Assembly: GCF_001580545.1 (NCBI RefSeq)
Contig: NZ_LRBG01000038.1
Coordinates: 248,001 to 312,000 of the forward strand
Direction of reading: 5' to 3'
Origin: Paraburkholderia monticola
GTDB taxonomy: Bacteria; Pseudomonadota; Gammaproteobacteria; Burkholderiales; Burkholderiaceae
DNA: 64,000 bases
The position numbers were made by a program, and so were the translations under genes. Below the pieces are notes generated by a model. That model worked only from the letters and a program-made list of their open reading frames with translations. It was not told the DNA's origin and made no database searches. Positions 16,465-24,975 of the stretch are shown here, in pieces; the stretch's first letter is position 1, and each line of letters begins with the position of its first letter.

Positions 16465-18384
16465 GTGCGTTCTTCGCTTCTGACAAAAAAGAAAATCCTG
16501 GGGTGCCTCACCATCGCGGCCGCCGCCGCATTCGTGCCGGGGGCCGGCGCCGCGACCGCGACCAAGGGCGATCTGTTGATCTATCGCATCGGCCCGTCGA
16601 CGTCGGAACTGTATGTCGCCAATGCCGACGGCAGCGACGAACACCGCCTGATCCAGTCCGATGGTTTCGACTATCACGGCTCCTTTTCGCCGGACGGTCA
16701 ATGGATCGTGTTCACCTCGGAGCGCGATGGCCTCGGTCACGCGAGCCTCTACCGCGTGCGCGTCGACGGCACCGGGCTGCAGCGCCTGACCGACTCGATC
16801 GGGATCAGCGATGCCGCGGTCTTCAACCCGGCCGATCCGAATCAGATCGCGTTCGTGTCGTCGCGGCGCGGCCAGGACACCTGGGGCACCACGAATATCT
16901 GGACGCTGAACCTGAAGACGGGCGCGCTGCATAACGTGACCGGCGATATCAAATTCGACCCGAACAAGCCGCACAGTTTCTTCCGGCCTTCCTGGTCGCC
17001 GGATGGCAAGTGGATCGCGCTGTCGTCCGATATCGGCACCGACTGGCGAGGCCATAACCTGCCGGTCGGCTGGGAGCGCACCCAGGAAAGCAGCATCTAC
17101 GAAATCCATCCGGATGGCACCGGCTTCAAGCAGATCACCGCGCGCGCAGGCTATGCCGAGGGCTCGCCGTCGTGGTCCGCGGACGGCAAGCGCGTGGTGT
17201 TCTATGAAACCCCAGTCGAATCGACCTGGGGCGCACACCGGCCCGAGGCGATCGGCAAGGTCAGCACGCAGATCGTGCAGGTCGACGTGAGCACGGGCGC
17301 GCGCACGGATCTGACGAATACGCCGGGATTCAAGGTGTTCCCGCAATTCGTGGGCACGACCAACGTCGCCTATCACATCAAGAACGGCGCACAGGAAGGC
17401 CTCAATACGACGGACGGTCAATCGCGTGCCACGGCGGGCAGCGGCATCCGCTCGCCGCACTACTCGGCCGACGGCAAGAAGGTCGTCTACGAGAAGGTGG
17501 TGTACGGCAGGCCGTTCCATCCGAACGGCACGGCGCTGTTCAATTTCGATCCGCAATGGAACTACCGCTTCGTCGATGTGTTCCCGCAGCTCTCGCGCGA
17601 CGGCAAGTCGCTCGTGTACACGGAGAAGGCGGTCGCCTCGTCGATCGTGGTGTCGAATACCGACTTCAGCGATGCGCGTCGTATCTACGATCCGCAAACC
17701 AGCGGCCTCGATCCGAAGATGATCAAGATGGGGCTGGCCGGTGCGTTCCAGCCGACCTGGTCGCCGGACAAGCAGTGGGTCGCGTTCGGCGTGGGCGGCT
17801 GGTTCTTCACGCGAGATCACATGCCGGGCCGCATCATGCGCATCAAGGCCGACGGCAGCATGGACGGCAAGCCGGAGATTCTGACCGACGGCAAGGAGAA
17901 CGCGGGTTTCCCGAGCTATTCGCCGGACGGTACGAGGATCGTCTACCGCGTGTGGAGCGATAGCGAGAAGGGCCTGCGGATTCTCGACTTGCAGACGCTC
18001 AAGACCACGGTCCTGACCGCCGAGCCCGACAACCTGCCGGGCTGGTCGCCGGACGGCAAGAAGATCGTGTTCACGCGCAAGGAGATCAACCCGACCGATC
18101 CGAACAAGTTCCACTACGACGTCTACACGATCAATCCGGACGGCACGGATGTGCAGCGCGTGACCCCGCAGGGTTCGAACCAGGCCCACGCGACCTGGAC
18201 CTGGGACGGCCGCATTGCGTATAGCTCTGGCGAATATGGCTTCCGTGATGAGCTTTCGCTGTACGACGAAACGTTCCAGCCCGATGGCCAGAACTGGGTG
18301 ATGAACGCGGACGGCAGCGATCGGCATGCGATCACCGATACGGTTTGGGAAGATTCGATGCCGCTTTATATCCCCAGGCAGTAA
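16465..18384 (+). CDS. exported TolB-like beta-propeller protein
   Basis: 639 residues from GTG 16465, chosen because GGAGA at 16452-16456 is well placed and the result starts with a good Sec signal peptide (basic LTKKK, then Ala-rich to about residue 29); ATG at 16450 has no ribosome-binding site. At least six PD40-type blades are visible (for example SFSPDGQWIVF, SWSPDGKWIAL, GWSPDGKKIVF). Such domains bind proteins or polymers, or precede a peptidase domain, which is absent here. Last gene of the aromatic operon, so a periplasmic role tied to the substrate is possible. Confidence 0.75.
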   Translation: MRSSLLTKKKILGCLTIAAAAAFVPGAGAATATKGDLLIYRIGPSTSELYVANADGSDEHRLIQSDGFDYHGSFSPDGQWIVFTSERDGLGHASLYRVRVDGTGLQRLTDSIGISDAAVFNPADPNQIAFVSSRRGQDTWGTTNIWTLNLKTGALHNVTGDIKFDPNKPHSFFRPSWSPDGKWIALSSDIGTDWRGHNLPVGWERTQESSIYEIHPDGTGFKQITARAGYAEGSPSWSADGKRVVFYETPVESTWGAHRPEAIGKVSTQIVQVDVSTGARTDLTNTPGFKVFPQFVGTTNVAYHIKNGAQEGLNTTDGQSRATAGSGIRSPHYSADGKKVVYEKVVYGRPFHPNGTALFNFDPQWNYRFVDVFPQLSRDGKSLVYTEKAVASSIVVSNTDFSDARRIYDPQTSGLDPKMIKMGLAGAFQPTWSPDKQWVAFGVGGWFFTRDHMPGRIMRIKADGSMDGKPEILTDGKENAGFPSYSPDGTRIVYRVWSDSEKGLRILDLQTLKTTVLTAEPDNLPGWSPDGKKIVFTRKEINPTDPNKFHYDVYTINPDGTDVQRVTPQGSNQAHATWTWDGRIAYSSGEYGFRDELSLYDETFQPDGQNWVMNADGSDRHAITDTVWEDSMPLYIPRQ

Positions 18385-18402
18385 GCGGGGAGGGTGAGAG
18401 AG

Positions 18403-18432
18403 GCGCTGTGTTTCGGCACAGCGCTTTTTTTT
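18403..18432 (+). terminator. rho-independent terminator of the aromatic operon
   Basis: An 8-bp perfect stem GCGCTGTG (18403-18410) and CACAGCGC (18417-18424) with a TTTCGG loop is followed by eight T residues (18425-18432). It lies 18 bases after the propeller gene stop and before the oppositely oriented cytochrome gene. Confidence 0.92.
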
Positions 18433-18487
18433 GGGGTTCTTCGCGGATGGGGCGGGAAGGCGTTTGCCGATGGCGCATCACTGTCGC

Positions 18488-18916
18488 TCAAGGCGGAGGA
18501 GGTCGCGGATCGGTGCTGATGGTGCCGTCGGCACGGCCGAGAAAGTACCGGTAAATATCGTCGATGTGCTCGGCAATCAAGGTGTTGTCGCGGTACGCGG
18601 GCATCCCACGAGACGGGGCACCGTCAAGGACCCTCCGGACGAACATTTCGCGGCTCTGCGTGCGCGCGTAATCAACGATCGAGGGTGCGGCCAGGCCCTC
18701 GTAATCCTTGCCATGGCAACGCGCGCAGTCGACGGTGCGCAGGATACGCCAGGCGCTAACGATGGCGTCATTGGTCAATGGACGGCCAGCAGGCCCGGCG
18801 GTCACATCGGCCGGGGCCGGCTTTGCAGCCGCAATCGTGACTATGACTACGACTACAACCGCGCAGCGCCTTGACGACAGCCGTGCACTGTTATGGCCGA
18901 CCATTGCATCGTCCAT
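18488..18916 (-). CDS. small c-type cytochrome
   Basis: 142 residues with an N-terminal hydrophobic export segment (about 18-31), one haem-attachment site C64-A-R-C67-H68 and a downstream RGMPAY Met105 as the likely sixth ligand, so a periplasmic class I cytochrome c. It starts 8 bases after the stop of the exported protein gene upstream, forming a two-gene operon on this strand. It could accept electrons from a quinoprotein or other periplasmic dehydrogenase; the partner is not visible. An alternative start is Met5. Confidence 0.78.
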   Translation of the reverse strand: MDDAMVGHNSARLSSRRCAVVVVVIVTIAAAKPAPADVTAGPAGRPLTNDAIVSAWRILRTVDCARCHGKDYEGLAAPSIVDYARTQSREMFVRRVLDGAPSRGMPAYRDNTLIAEHIDDIYRYFLGRADGTISTDPRPPPP

Positions 18917-18924
18917 TACCGGCG

Positions 18925-19380
18925 CTACTTTATTTTGTCAGTGATGCGGCCGACGAACTTCCAGCCTTGGTCGCGTATCCACACGTAGGTATAGCCGGTC
19001 GGACCGTCGATGAATACCGTTAGCGGACGGGCTGCGATAGCGTCTTCCTTCTGTTGTGACGCGGTGGCTGGTGTAACACGCCCTTCGGTCCACTCGAGAC
19101 TGGCATCGTGGTCGTCAAGCTTCCAGCCGTCATCCTGGATGTAGGTGAGCCGGAGCGTGCTGCCGCCAGGGGACTGAACAAGCAACGTGAGCGGTGAATG
19201 CCCGGTGGTCGTTTCCTGTTCATTTATTGCTGGGGCATCACGCGTCGCTGTACTTTCCACCCGAACGGTATCCGGACTGTCGCCCATGGTGGCTGCCAGC
19301 GTGACCTGGTCCAAGGTCATGAGCGTGACGGCCGTCAGCGTCGCAACGAGCAACCGCGCGACAGTATTTGAACGTTTCAT
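18925..19380 (-). CDS. exported protein of unknown function
   Basis: 151 residues from ATG 19380, which follows AGAGGT; longer starts lack such a site. Signal peptide at about 1-29 (RLLVATLTAVTLMTLDQVTLAA). The mature protein contains two similar units, each with a PLT(L/V)(L/F) strand, a Gly-Pro turn, a Thr-Tyr-rich strand and a DxGWK motif (QDDGWKLDD and RDQGWKFVG), so it looks like an internal duplication. I do not recognise the family. Cotranscribed with the cytochrome c gene. Confidence 0.6.
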   Translation of the reverse strand: MKRSNTVARLLVATLTAVTLMTLDQVTLAATMGDSPDTVRVESTATRDAPAINEQETTTGHSPLTLLVQSPGGSTLRLTYIQDDGWKLDDHDASLEWTEGRVTPATASQQKEDAIAARPLTVFIDGPTGYTYVWIRDQGWKFVGRITDKIK

Positions 19381-19529
19381 TGGTCTACCTCTGCTAGTGA
19401 ACCGATGGCCGCGGCGCTTCACATGCGCCGCGGCCGCCCCCGGTAATGAACAAACGAAGTCGTCGCGCCCCGATAGTCTTCACAGCTCACGCCATCGGCG
19501 GTCCGCTTCGGGATCGCATACCTCAGCGG

Positions 19530-19670
19530 TCAAATCTCCATCGTGTGCATGCGGCGTTCGAGCTCGCCGATGTCGACGGCGGACGCGAGATACGCGTCGC
19601 GGCGACTGTGTTCGGCACGGTCAAGGGCTTTCTCCAACAACTCGTACAGGTAAATGAACAGGCTGAGCAC
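19530..19670 (-). CDS. DUF3563 mini-protein
   Basis: 46 residues from GTG 19670, chosen because GGAGGA (complement of 19675-19680) sits just upstream; the longer open frame has no such site. The sequence LYELLEKALDRAEHSRRDAYLASAVDIGELERRM matches the DUF3563 pattern (hydrophobic start, RRDAYLA, then ELERR), a family of short proteins common in Burkholderiaceae with unknown function. It is probably a single amphipathic or coiled helix pair. Confidence 0.72.
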   Translation of the reverse strand: MLSLFIYLYELLEKALDRAEHSRRDAYLASAVDIGELERRMHTMEI

Positions 19671-20329
19671 AGCGTCCTCCGATCGGCGTGGTTGATTGCG
19701 TTTCGGCCCGAACGGGGCGCGACGCATGGGGTCCAGGCGTGCATTCGGGGCGGGCATCCGGGTTCGATTGATGCGCGGGTCGTGCTACGGCTGGACGCTG
19801 TTTAATGCAGCGTCCATGCCACCTTACGGGAAGCTTGCCTGATGCGGGTTTCAGCGGGATCGGCGGGATGCGGACTGGCGAAGTGTTGTCTTGTGGCCGA
19901 CGAATATCGAATGAAAGTCGGCGTGTGCCAGACACGTGTTCGATACGGTCTCCGTAGTACTTTGCGACCGCCCCAGGATACCGAAGTGCTGAATTGAAGG
20001 AGGGTGTCGGTCTGGCACGGATCCTGTTGGATCGTGTATCCCGTGCTATCTCCACGATCTCACCGTTCGATTTGGGCTTCGCCTATCAGGCACGGCGACT
20101 GCTGCACCGGCATCGAGTCATCGCCAACTGTCGAGTCATCGCCGAAAAGCACGCCAGAAGGCGACTTCGGCCACCCGTCCAGATCCGCCACAAAGTTGGC
20201 GAGCGTTTTCATAGCTCATGGCCTTAGGATAGAAAACCTGGTACACCGCTCCCATTGCCGTAGCGGAACCAGGGGCGAACACGCCGAACCGCAGCTCATT
20301 TCGATGAGCACACTGCAAGGGGACGGCAC
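19671..20329. other. intergenic stretch, no gene supported
   Basis: 659 bases between the DUF3563 gene and the repeat protein. Open frames on both strands are short and lack ribosome-binding sites or recognisable protein features. The promoters of both flanking genes must be here; no strong sigma-70 hexamers or repeats stood out. Confidence 0.5.
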
Positions 20330-22123
20330 ATGAACGTAGCGAATGGAAGGATCAGTCGACACCATCCGAAGCGTGTCGGCATGTTCAGACAGGACGAGCG
20401 CACATATTCGGGTGCAGGTAGCCCGAATGCAGACTTCAAGACCGCATCGCCTTCGTGGGGCAGACGTCGCGCGCTTTGGGTCGCGTTGGCAAGCACATTG
20501 GCTGTCGGGGCCGTGGGTCTAGTCGAGTATGGGCATCGTGTCGACGATGATCAGGCGATCGGGATCATCGGATCCACATCGTCAGCGCGAAACACGTCCT
20601 GGTCGGGACATGTCGCGCAATCATCGCCGCCTCCCGCTCCCGGAACTGCGGATGCAGCGGATGCCAGTGCGGAGCTCGCACCGCCCGTGTCTTCCGCTCC
20701 GGCCGATCAACGCGCTGGAGCCACTCCGGATTTTGCTCCGCCGCAGCGATCGGTTACACGACGTCCCGCTCAAGTAAGCCACTCCGCCACGCAGAATCGC
20801 AGCCATTCCGCGCCACCCGTGAGAGCAATCACGCGGCAAGCGCCAGAGGTCAGCGGACCCACATCGTCAACGCAACAAGCGTCTTTGCCCGATCACGGGG
20901 CGAGTTCATCGTCGCCTGCTGCGCGGGAAACTGCAATTGGCAATGCGGAGCTCGTCCCGCCTGCGCCTTCTGCGCCCGCGCCTTCCGCTTCGTTCGATCA
21001 CCGCGGTACCCCTTCTCCGAATTCTGCGTCACTCCCGTTGGCTCAAAGGCAGCCTGCTGGCGCTCGCGGCGGAGACGGTTCGGGTACGGGCGGCTCGGGT
21101 GCGGGGGCGAGCGGTTCGGGCGCTGGCGCAAGCGGCTCGGGTGCAGGGGCAAGCGGTTCGGGTGCCGGTGCAAACGGCTCGGGTGCAGGCGCGAGTGGCT
21201 CGGGCGCAGGCGCAAGCGGTTCGGGTGCCGGTGCGAGTGGCTCGGGTGCCGGTGCGAGTGGCTCGGGCGCCGGTGCGAGTGGCTCGGGCGCAGGCGCAAG
21301 CGGTTCGGGTGCCGGTGCAAGCGGCTCGGGCGCAGGCGCAAGCGGCTCGGGTGCCGGCGCAAGCGGCTCGGGTGCCGGCGCAAACGGCTCGGGTGCCGGC
21401 GCGAGTGGCTCGGGCGCAGGCGCAAGCGGTTCGGGTGCCGGTGCAAGCGGCTCGGGCGCAGGCGCAAGCGGCTCGGGTGCCGGCGCAAATGGCTCGGGTG
21501 CTGGCTCAAGCGGCTCGGGCGCGGGGGCAAGCGGCTCGGGCGCAGGCGCAAACGGCTCGGGCGCGGGCGCAAACGGCTCGGGTGCCGGCGCAAGTGGTTC
21601 GGGTGCCGGCGCAAGCGGCTCGGGTGCCGGCGCAAGTGGCTCGGGCGCAGGCGCAAGCGGTTCCGGTGCAGGCAGTTCGGGTGCCGGCGCAAGCGGTTCG
21701 GGCGCAGGCGGTCACGGCGCAAGCGGTTCCGGCGCGGGCAGTTCGGGCGCGGGCAGTTCTGGCGCGGGCAGTTCCGGCGCAGGAAGTTCGGGCGCAGGCA
21801 GTTCGGGCGCAGGCAGTTCGGGCGCAGGCAGTTCTGGCGCAGGCAGCTCGGGTGCAGGCGCAAACGGTTCGGGCGCGGGCAGTTCCGGCGCAGGCAGTTC
21901 GGGCGCGGGCGGTCACGGCGCAAGCGGTTCCGGCGCGGGCAGTTCTGGCGCGGGCAGTTCGGGTGCGGGCAGTTCGGGTGCGGGCAGTTCGGGCGCGGGC
22001 AGTTCGGGTCCAGGCAGCTCAGGTGCAGGCAATTCGGGCGCAGGTCCAGGAGGTCACGGCGCGGGCGGCTCGGGCGCTGGCGGTCACGGTGGAGGTGGTT
22101 CGGGCGCGGGCGGGTCAAGGTAA
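20330..22123 (+). CDS. membrane-anchored Gly/Ala/Ser repeat protein, silk-fibroin-like
   Basis: 597 residues. The ATG follows AAGGGGA. A basic cytoplasmic N-terminus (1-46) leads to one membrane helix (about 48-67); a Pro/Ser/Ala-rich linker of about 180 residues contains two loosely similar blocks (AELAPPVSSAPA and AELVPPAPSAPA); from about residue 250 to the end the chain is almost only Gly, Ala, Ser and Asn, first in GSGAGAS/GSGAGAN heptads and then in GSSGAGSSGA units with occasional GGHGA. This resembles silk crystalline repeats and some bacterial surface linkers. Function unknown; probably an extended periplasmic or surface structure. Confidence 0.7.
   Translation: MNVANGRISRHHPKRVGMFRQDERTYSGAGSPNADFKTASPSWGRRRALWVALASTLAVGAVGLVEYGHRVDDDQAIGIIGSTSSARNTSWSGHVAQSSPPPAPGTADAADASAELAPPVSSAPADQRAGATPDFAPPQRSVTRRPAQVSHSATQNRSHSAPPVRAITRQAPEVSGPTSSTQQASLPDHGASSSSPAARETAIGNAELVPPAPSAPAPSASFDHRGTPSPNSASLPLAQRQPAGARGGDGSGTGGSGAGASGSGAGASGSGAGASGSGAGANGSGAGASGSGAGASGSGAGASGSGAGASGSGAGASGSGAGASGSGAGASGSGAGASGSGAGASGSGAGANGSGAGASGSGAGASGSGAGASGSGAGASGSGAGANGSGAGSSGSGAGASGSGAGANGSGAGANGSGAGASGSGAGASGSGAGASGSGAGASGSGAGSSGAGASGSGAGGHGASGSGAGSSGAGSSGAGSSGAGSSGAGSSGAGSSGAGSSGAGSSGAGANGSGAGSSGAGSSGAGGHGASGSGAGSSGAGSSGAGSSGAGSSGAGSSGPGSSGAGNSGAGPGGHGAGGSGAGGHGGGGSGAGGSR
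21075..22118 (+). repeat. coding tandem repeats encoding GSGAGAS-type units
   Basis: About 1 kb of degenerate tandem repeats inside the preceding gene. Up to about 21660 the period is 21 bp (for example GGCTCGGGTGCCGGCGCAAG); after that shorter 15-bp units GGCAGTTCGGGCGCG predominate. Units differ mainly at third codon positions, so selection keeps the amino acids. The high-GC repeat keeps several other frames open, producing long false reading frames on both strands. Confidence 0.9.
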
Positions 22124-22593
22124 TCGACCGCCTTGTTTTCAGCGGCCCTTTCAACCAGAGACGAAGGTCATGGCGGCTACCGGACGGGTAATTCCGATTG
22201 GATGGGACATCAAGCGTGAGATCCTTCGCACTGTCCATCTTTCCAGCGGAAGCGCCGATGGCTCTATGCAGCCGGGCGCCCTGTTCAGGGGAACACTGCG
22301 AGGCGAATGTCAGTTACCGAAGCGCATCGGCCATTTGAGCGTCCATTTGCATAAGTCGAGCAATGACGGGAACTGGCCGTGCGCCGCCCGAGGCGCTCGA
22401 CCGTGAACGACTCGTCGGAGTCACTTATACGTCACGCGCGACCGTTCGCCGCTAACCAGACACCTGACTTCACACCTTGCCCTGAGTCGCGTAAGTCCGA
22501 CAGGAGATTCACGCGTTGCATCGCGGATGTTCAATGCCAGGCTGCGGCGTCGGCTAGCGTCTCAACGCGAACCGGCGCCATGTTTTTCTGCCA
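22124..22593. other. intergenic stretch, possible small reading frame only
   Basis: 470 bases downstream of the repeat gene. An ATG at 22170 preceded by AAGG opens a 78-codon frame to 22406 with some ordinary-looking sequence (GRVIPIGWDIKREILRTV), but no family is recognised and its extension is a shadow of the repeat gene. Nothing else is supported. Confidence 0.35.
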
Positions 22594-22947
22594 TCACGCG
22601 TCGACAATCACTTCGAAGCCGCCATAGATTAGCCGCTGGCCATCAAAAGGCATCGGATCTTTATCGGGTTGCAGCCGCGGGTCGGCCATTACCGCTTTCA
22701 TTCCTTCGTCTCGCGACTGACGCGACGGCCAGACAACCCAGGAGAACACCACCGTCTCATCATCCTTGCGCTTGATCGCCATTGGAAACGACGTCACCTT
22801 GCCCTCCGGCACGTCATCTCCCCAGCATTCGACCACCTTCAACGCGCCGTGCTCCTTGAAGACGGCCGCCGCTCTTTCTGCGAACTGTCTGTAAACTTCG
22901 CGGTTGGCTGTAGGCACGGGGATAACAAATCCATCGACGTAAGTCAT
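22594..22947 (-). CDS. DUF1428 family protein
   Basis: 117 residues from ATG 22947, preceded by AAGGAGA. Typical DUF1428 features: start MTYVDGFVIPVP, then ALKVVECWGDDVPEGKVTSF, VVFSWVVWPS and a closing MPFDGQRLIYGGFEVIVD. This is a dimeric alpha/beta-barrel (ferredoxin-like) family of about 115-120 residues with unknown function, so the gene is full length. It stands alone. Confidence 0.88.
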   Translation of the reverse strand: MTYVDGFVIPVPTANREVYRQFAERAAAVFKEHGALKVVECWGDDVPEGKVTSFPMAIKRKDDETVVFSWVVWPSRQSRDEGMKAVMADPRLQPDKDPMPFDGQRLIYGGFEVIVDA

Positions 22948-23120
22948 TCGCAATCTCCTTTTCCCATACGGACTATAGGTGCCGATCGGCAGCGCATCGC
23001 AACACGACCGCCCATACACACGACGAGCGGGGAGTCAGGAAATCGACAATAGTCGATCCCCTTGCACCGATAGCCTGCTTTGACCCTAAGCGGCGCTTCG
23101 AGCGCATAGCGTCAGCCTGC

Positions 23121-23231
23121 TCACTTAAGCGGCTGCCCAATGCCGAGGAGGTTGCCCTCACTATCTGGAAACCAGTCAGCCCGTTCTTCCACCGGCTCAA
23201 GGCCGAGCTTGCTCGAGCAGAAAGATCTTGC
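23121..23231 (-). pseudogene. remnant of a VOC (glyoxalase-fold) gene
   Basis: The complement strand reads ARSFCSSKLGLEPVEER directly joined to ADWFPDSEGNLLGIGQPLK before a stop. The first piece looks like the FY..KLGL helix near the start of a vicinal-oxygen-chelate domain and the second like its C-terminal DPEGNLLGL end, so the middle of the domain is missing. No start or full domain can be read. Best explained as an internally deleted, decayed gene. Confidence 0.4.
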
Positions 23232-23545
23232 TGGGAAGGATCGTTCCTGGCCGGGCCGGCGAGCGTCCGATTGCCGACAGATATGAGACACTGACTCGCA
23301 ACATCTCAGGTGGTGGGTGCCTGCTGGATGTCTTGGCGCACGGGGAGGAGCGAAGGACCTGCGGTCGCGCCTGCATCCTCCGACGCTGCGCCTCGGTGCC
23401 TCACGCCATGAACGACTTTCCGAGTGGCATGGCAACCGGCATCTCAGCGTGAAGCAAATCGCTGGTAACGGTCCTCGCAGCTGTGTCATGGCCTGGCGTG
23501 AACAATGTACTCACACGGATTACGGGGGTACGGAGGACGCTGAAG

Positions 23546-24262
23546 ATGAAACCCTCAACGAAGGACGCGCGGCACCAGTGGATCGATCCGGGCAAGCAGC
23601 TGAGAGCGCCCCGCGCTGCCGCCGTCGCCGGCATCTTGTTTTCTCTGTTACTGATTACCGGCCTTCTGATGCTGCGGCGTGCTGTTCCGGTTGGTCCTAT
23701 AGAAGCGGGCCAGTGGCTTCGAGAAAGTTCGGGTACGGTAACTGTGGCGCTCAATCTGGTGCCCTTTGCTGGCATTGCCTTTCTCTGGTTCATGGGTGTG
23801 CTGCGGGATCGTCTCGGAGACTTCGAGGATCGCTTCTTTGCTACGGTGTTCCTGGGGAGTGGCCTGCTGTTCCTGGCGATGTTGTTTATCGCTGCCGCAT
23901 TCTTCGGAGGGATCGTGGCCGCGTATCGCCTTGGGTTCGAACGACTTCCCGGTTCGGTCACGTTCACCGTCGCTCGAGAGTTTGCCTACGAAGCCATGAA
24001 TATTTACGCGGTGCGCATGGCGGCAGTATTCACGGCGGCCACCAGTACACTTGCTCTTCATACTGGCTTCGTTTCGCGGTGGATTGCGTATGTTGGATAC
24101 GCCACGGCGCTCGCGCTGTTGCTGGCTGGCCGCAACATAGATTGGATCGTGTTTGTTTTTCCGATCTGGGTTCTCGTTCTCAGCCTGCACATCCTGATCG
24201 ACAATTTCGGCGTGTTGCAGACGGTCGACGCGAGTGATTCCGACAGGAAAGGGGACGCTTGA
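23546..24262 (+). CDS. integral membrane protein of unknown function
   Basis: 238 residues from ATG 23546 with GGAGGA at 23532-23537. About six hydrophobic segments (near residues 28-47, 63-82, 105-135, 165-185, 190-205 and 205-225). A short basic N-terminus and acidic C-terminus lie in the cytoplasm. No family is recognised with confidence. Its base composition is somewhat lower in G+C than the catabolic operons, in line with the accessory character of this stretch. Confidence 0.6.
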   Translation: MKPSTKDARHQWIDPGKQLRAPRAAAVAGILFSLLLITGLLMLRRAVPVGPIEAGQWLRESSGTVTVALNLVPFAGIAFLWFMGVLRDRLGDFEDRFFATVFLGSGLLFLAMLFIAAAFFGGIVAAYRLGFERLPGSVTFTVAREFAYEAMNIYAVRMAAVFTAATSTLALHTGFVSRWIAYVGYATALALLLAGRNIDWIVFVFPIWVLVLSLHILIDNFGVLQTVDASDSDRKGDA

Positions 24263-24348
24263 ATCGTTGATCCGGGGGCAAACGCCGGCGGCAGACTGAT
24301 TCCCCTGACTGGGGCGCTCATCGTCGCGACTCGATACTCGTCCACGCA

Positions 24349-24852
24349 TCAGCCTCGCCCTCTCGTCGACGCCTGCGCTTCATGCAAATAGGTCGTGAAG
24401 CCATCTCTCGCCGGTGAAACGGCGTTGAGCAACATCAGGGCGCTGACCTGGCCGCGGTGGCCCGTGCCGTGGTTGATGACGTGCATGAGCATTTCCTCCC
24501 GGGACATGCGACCCGGGGCACCATCGGTGAACACGAAATCGATCTGTTCCGCGAGGGCGTCGCGATCGAGCCCGGACACGTACTCGATGTATTCCTGGTC
24601 GGACCTCCTGATGTCGGCGGCCAGATCGTCCAGCGTCGGCAACTCGCTCAGGTTGGCCGACGTATAGGAATGAGCCTTTCGCTGCAGATGCGCGGCGAAG
24701 ATCCGGTCGACGACATAGCTGTGGCTCAGGGCCTTGATGGCCAGTCGGGTGAGGGTCAGTCGACGCCAAGCCCCAAGCCTCGCCAGCGCGGTCAGCAGCT
24801 CGTCATTCGCCCAGGCCTTGTATCGAAACAGATGTTGCAAGGTGTCGTGCAT
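24349..24852 (-). CDS. DinB family metal-binding protein
   Basis: 167 residues, a four-helix-bundle DinB/YfiT-like protein. The metal triad can be placed at His44 (LSHSYVVD), His128 and His132 (NHGTGHRGQ), the usual spacing in the family, which includes thiol-dependent transferases and hydrolases. YKAWANDELL at the N-terminus is also typical. Divergent from a TetR regulator with a palindrome between them, so it is probably that regulator's target, induced by some reactive small molecule. Confidence 0.85.
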   Translation of the reverse strand: MHDTLQHLFRYKAWANDELLTALARLGAWRRLTLTRLAIKALSHSYVVDRIFAAHLQRKAHSYTSANLSELPTLDDLAADIRRSDQEYIEYVSGLDRDALAEQIDFVFTDGAPGRMSREEMLMHVINHGTGHRGQVSALMLLNAVSPARDGFTTYLHEAQASTRGRG

Positions 24853-24891
24853 GTCGTGACTTCCTGAGAGTTTCGCGCGTCGCGCATGTTG

Positions 24892-24910
24892 CGCAAGGTA
24901 CTGCCTTGCG
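24892..24910. promoter_or_regulatory. inverted repeat between dinB-like and tetR-like genes
   Basis: CGCAAGG (24892-24898), five bases, CCTTGCG (24904-24910): a perfect 7-bp palindrome of the size bound by TetR-family dimers, placed between the two divergent starts (24852 and 24976). A TTGGGTAATGTAC stretch follows and could hold a -10. Confidence 0.5.
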
Positions 24911-24975
24911 TTGCCATGTTGGGTAATGTACGAGCTATCATTCGCTTTTTATACTCGCATTGGCGGCGGGGAAAA

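Noticed and set aside
19994..20227. 77-codon plus frame
   Set aside because: No recognisable protein and no ribosome-binding site; composition is like the rest of the gap.
21075..22118. CRISPR-like array
   Set aside because: Repeats are contiguous, degenerate and coding, with no unique spacers.
20850..22238. Long minus-strand frame of 462 codons over the repeat gene
   Set aside because: Arg/Pro/His-rich translation typical of reading a GC-rich repeat backwards; the plus frame has a signal anchor and sensible composition.
20937..22406. Long open frame of 489 codons in another plus frame over the repeat gene
   Set aside because: It is the out-of-frame reading of the GC-rich tandem repeat (RAQAQAARV-like translation), with no start site of its own.
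23317..24237. 306-codon plus frame overlapping the membrane protein gene
   Set aside because: Out-of-frame Arg/Cys/His-rich reading; the other frame gives six clean hydrophobic segments.
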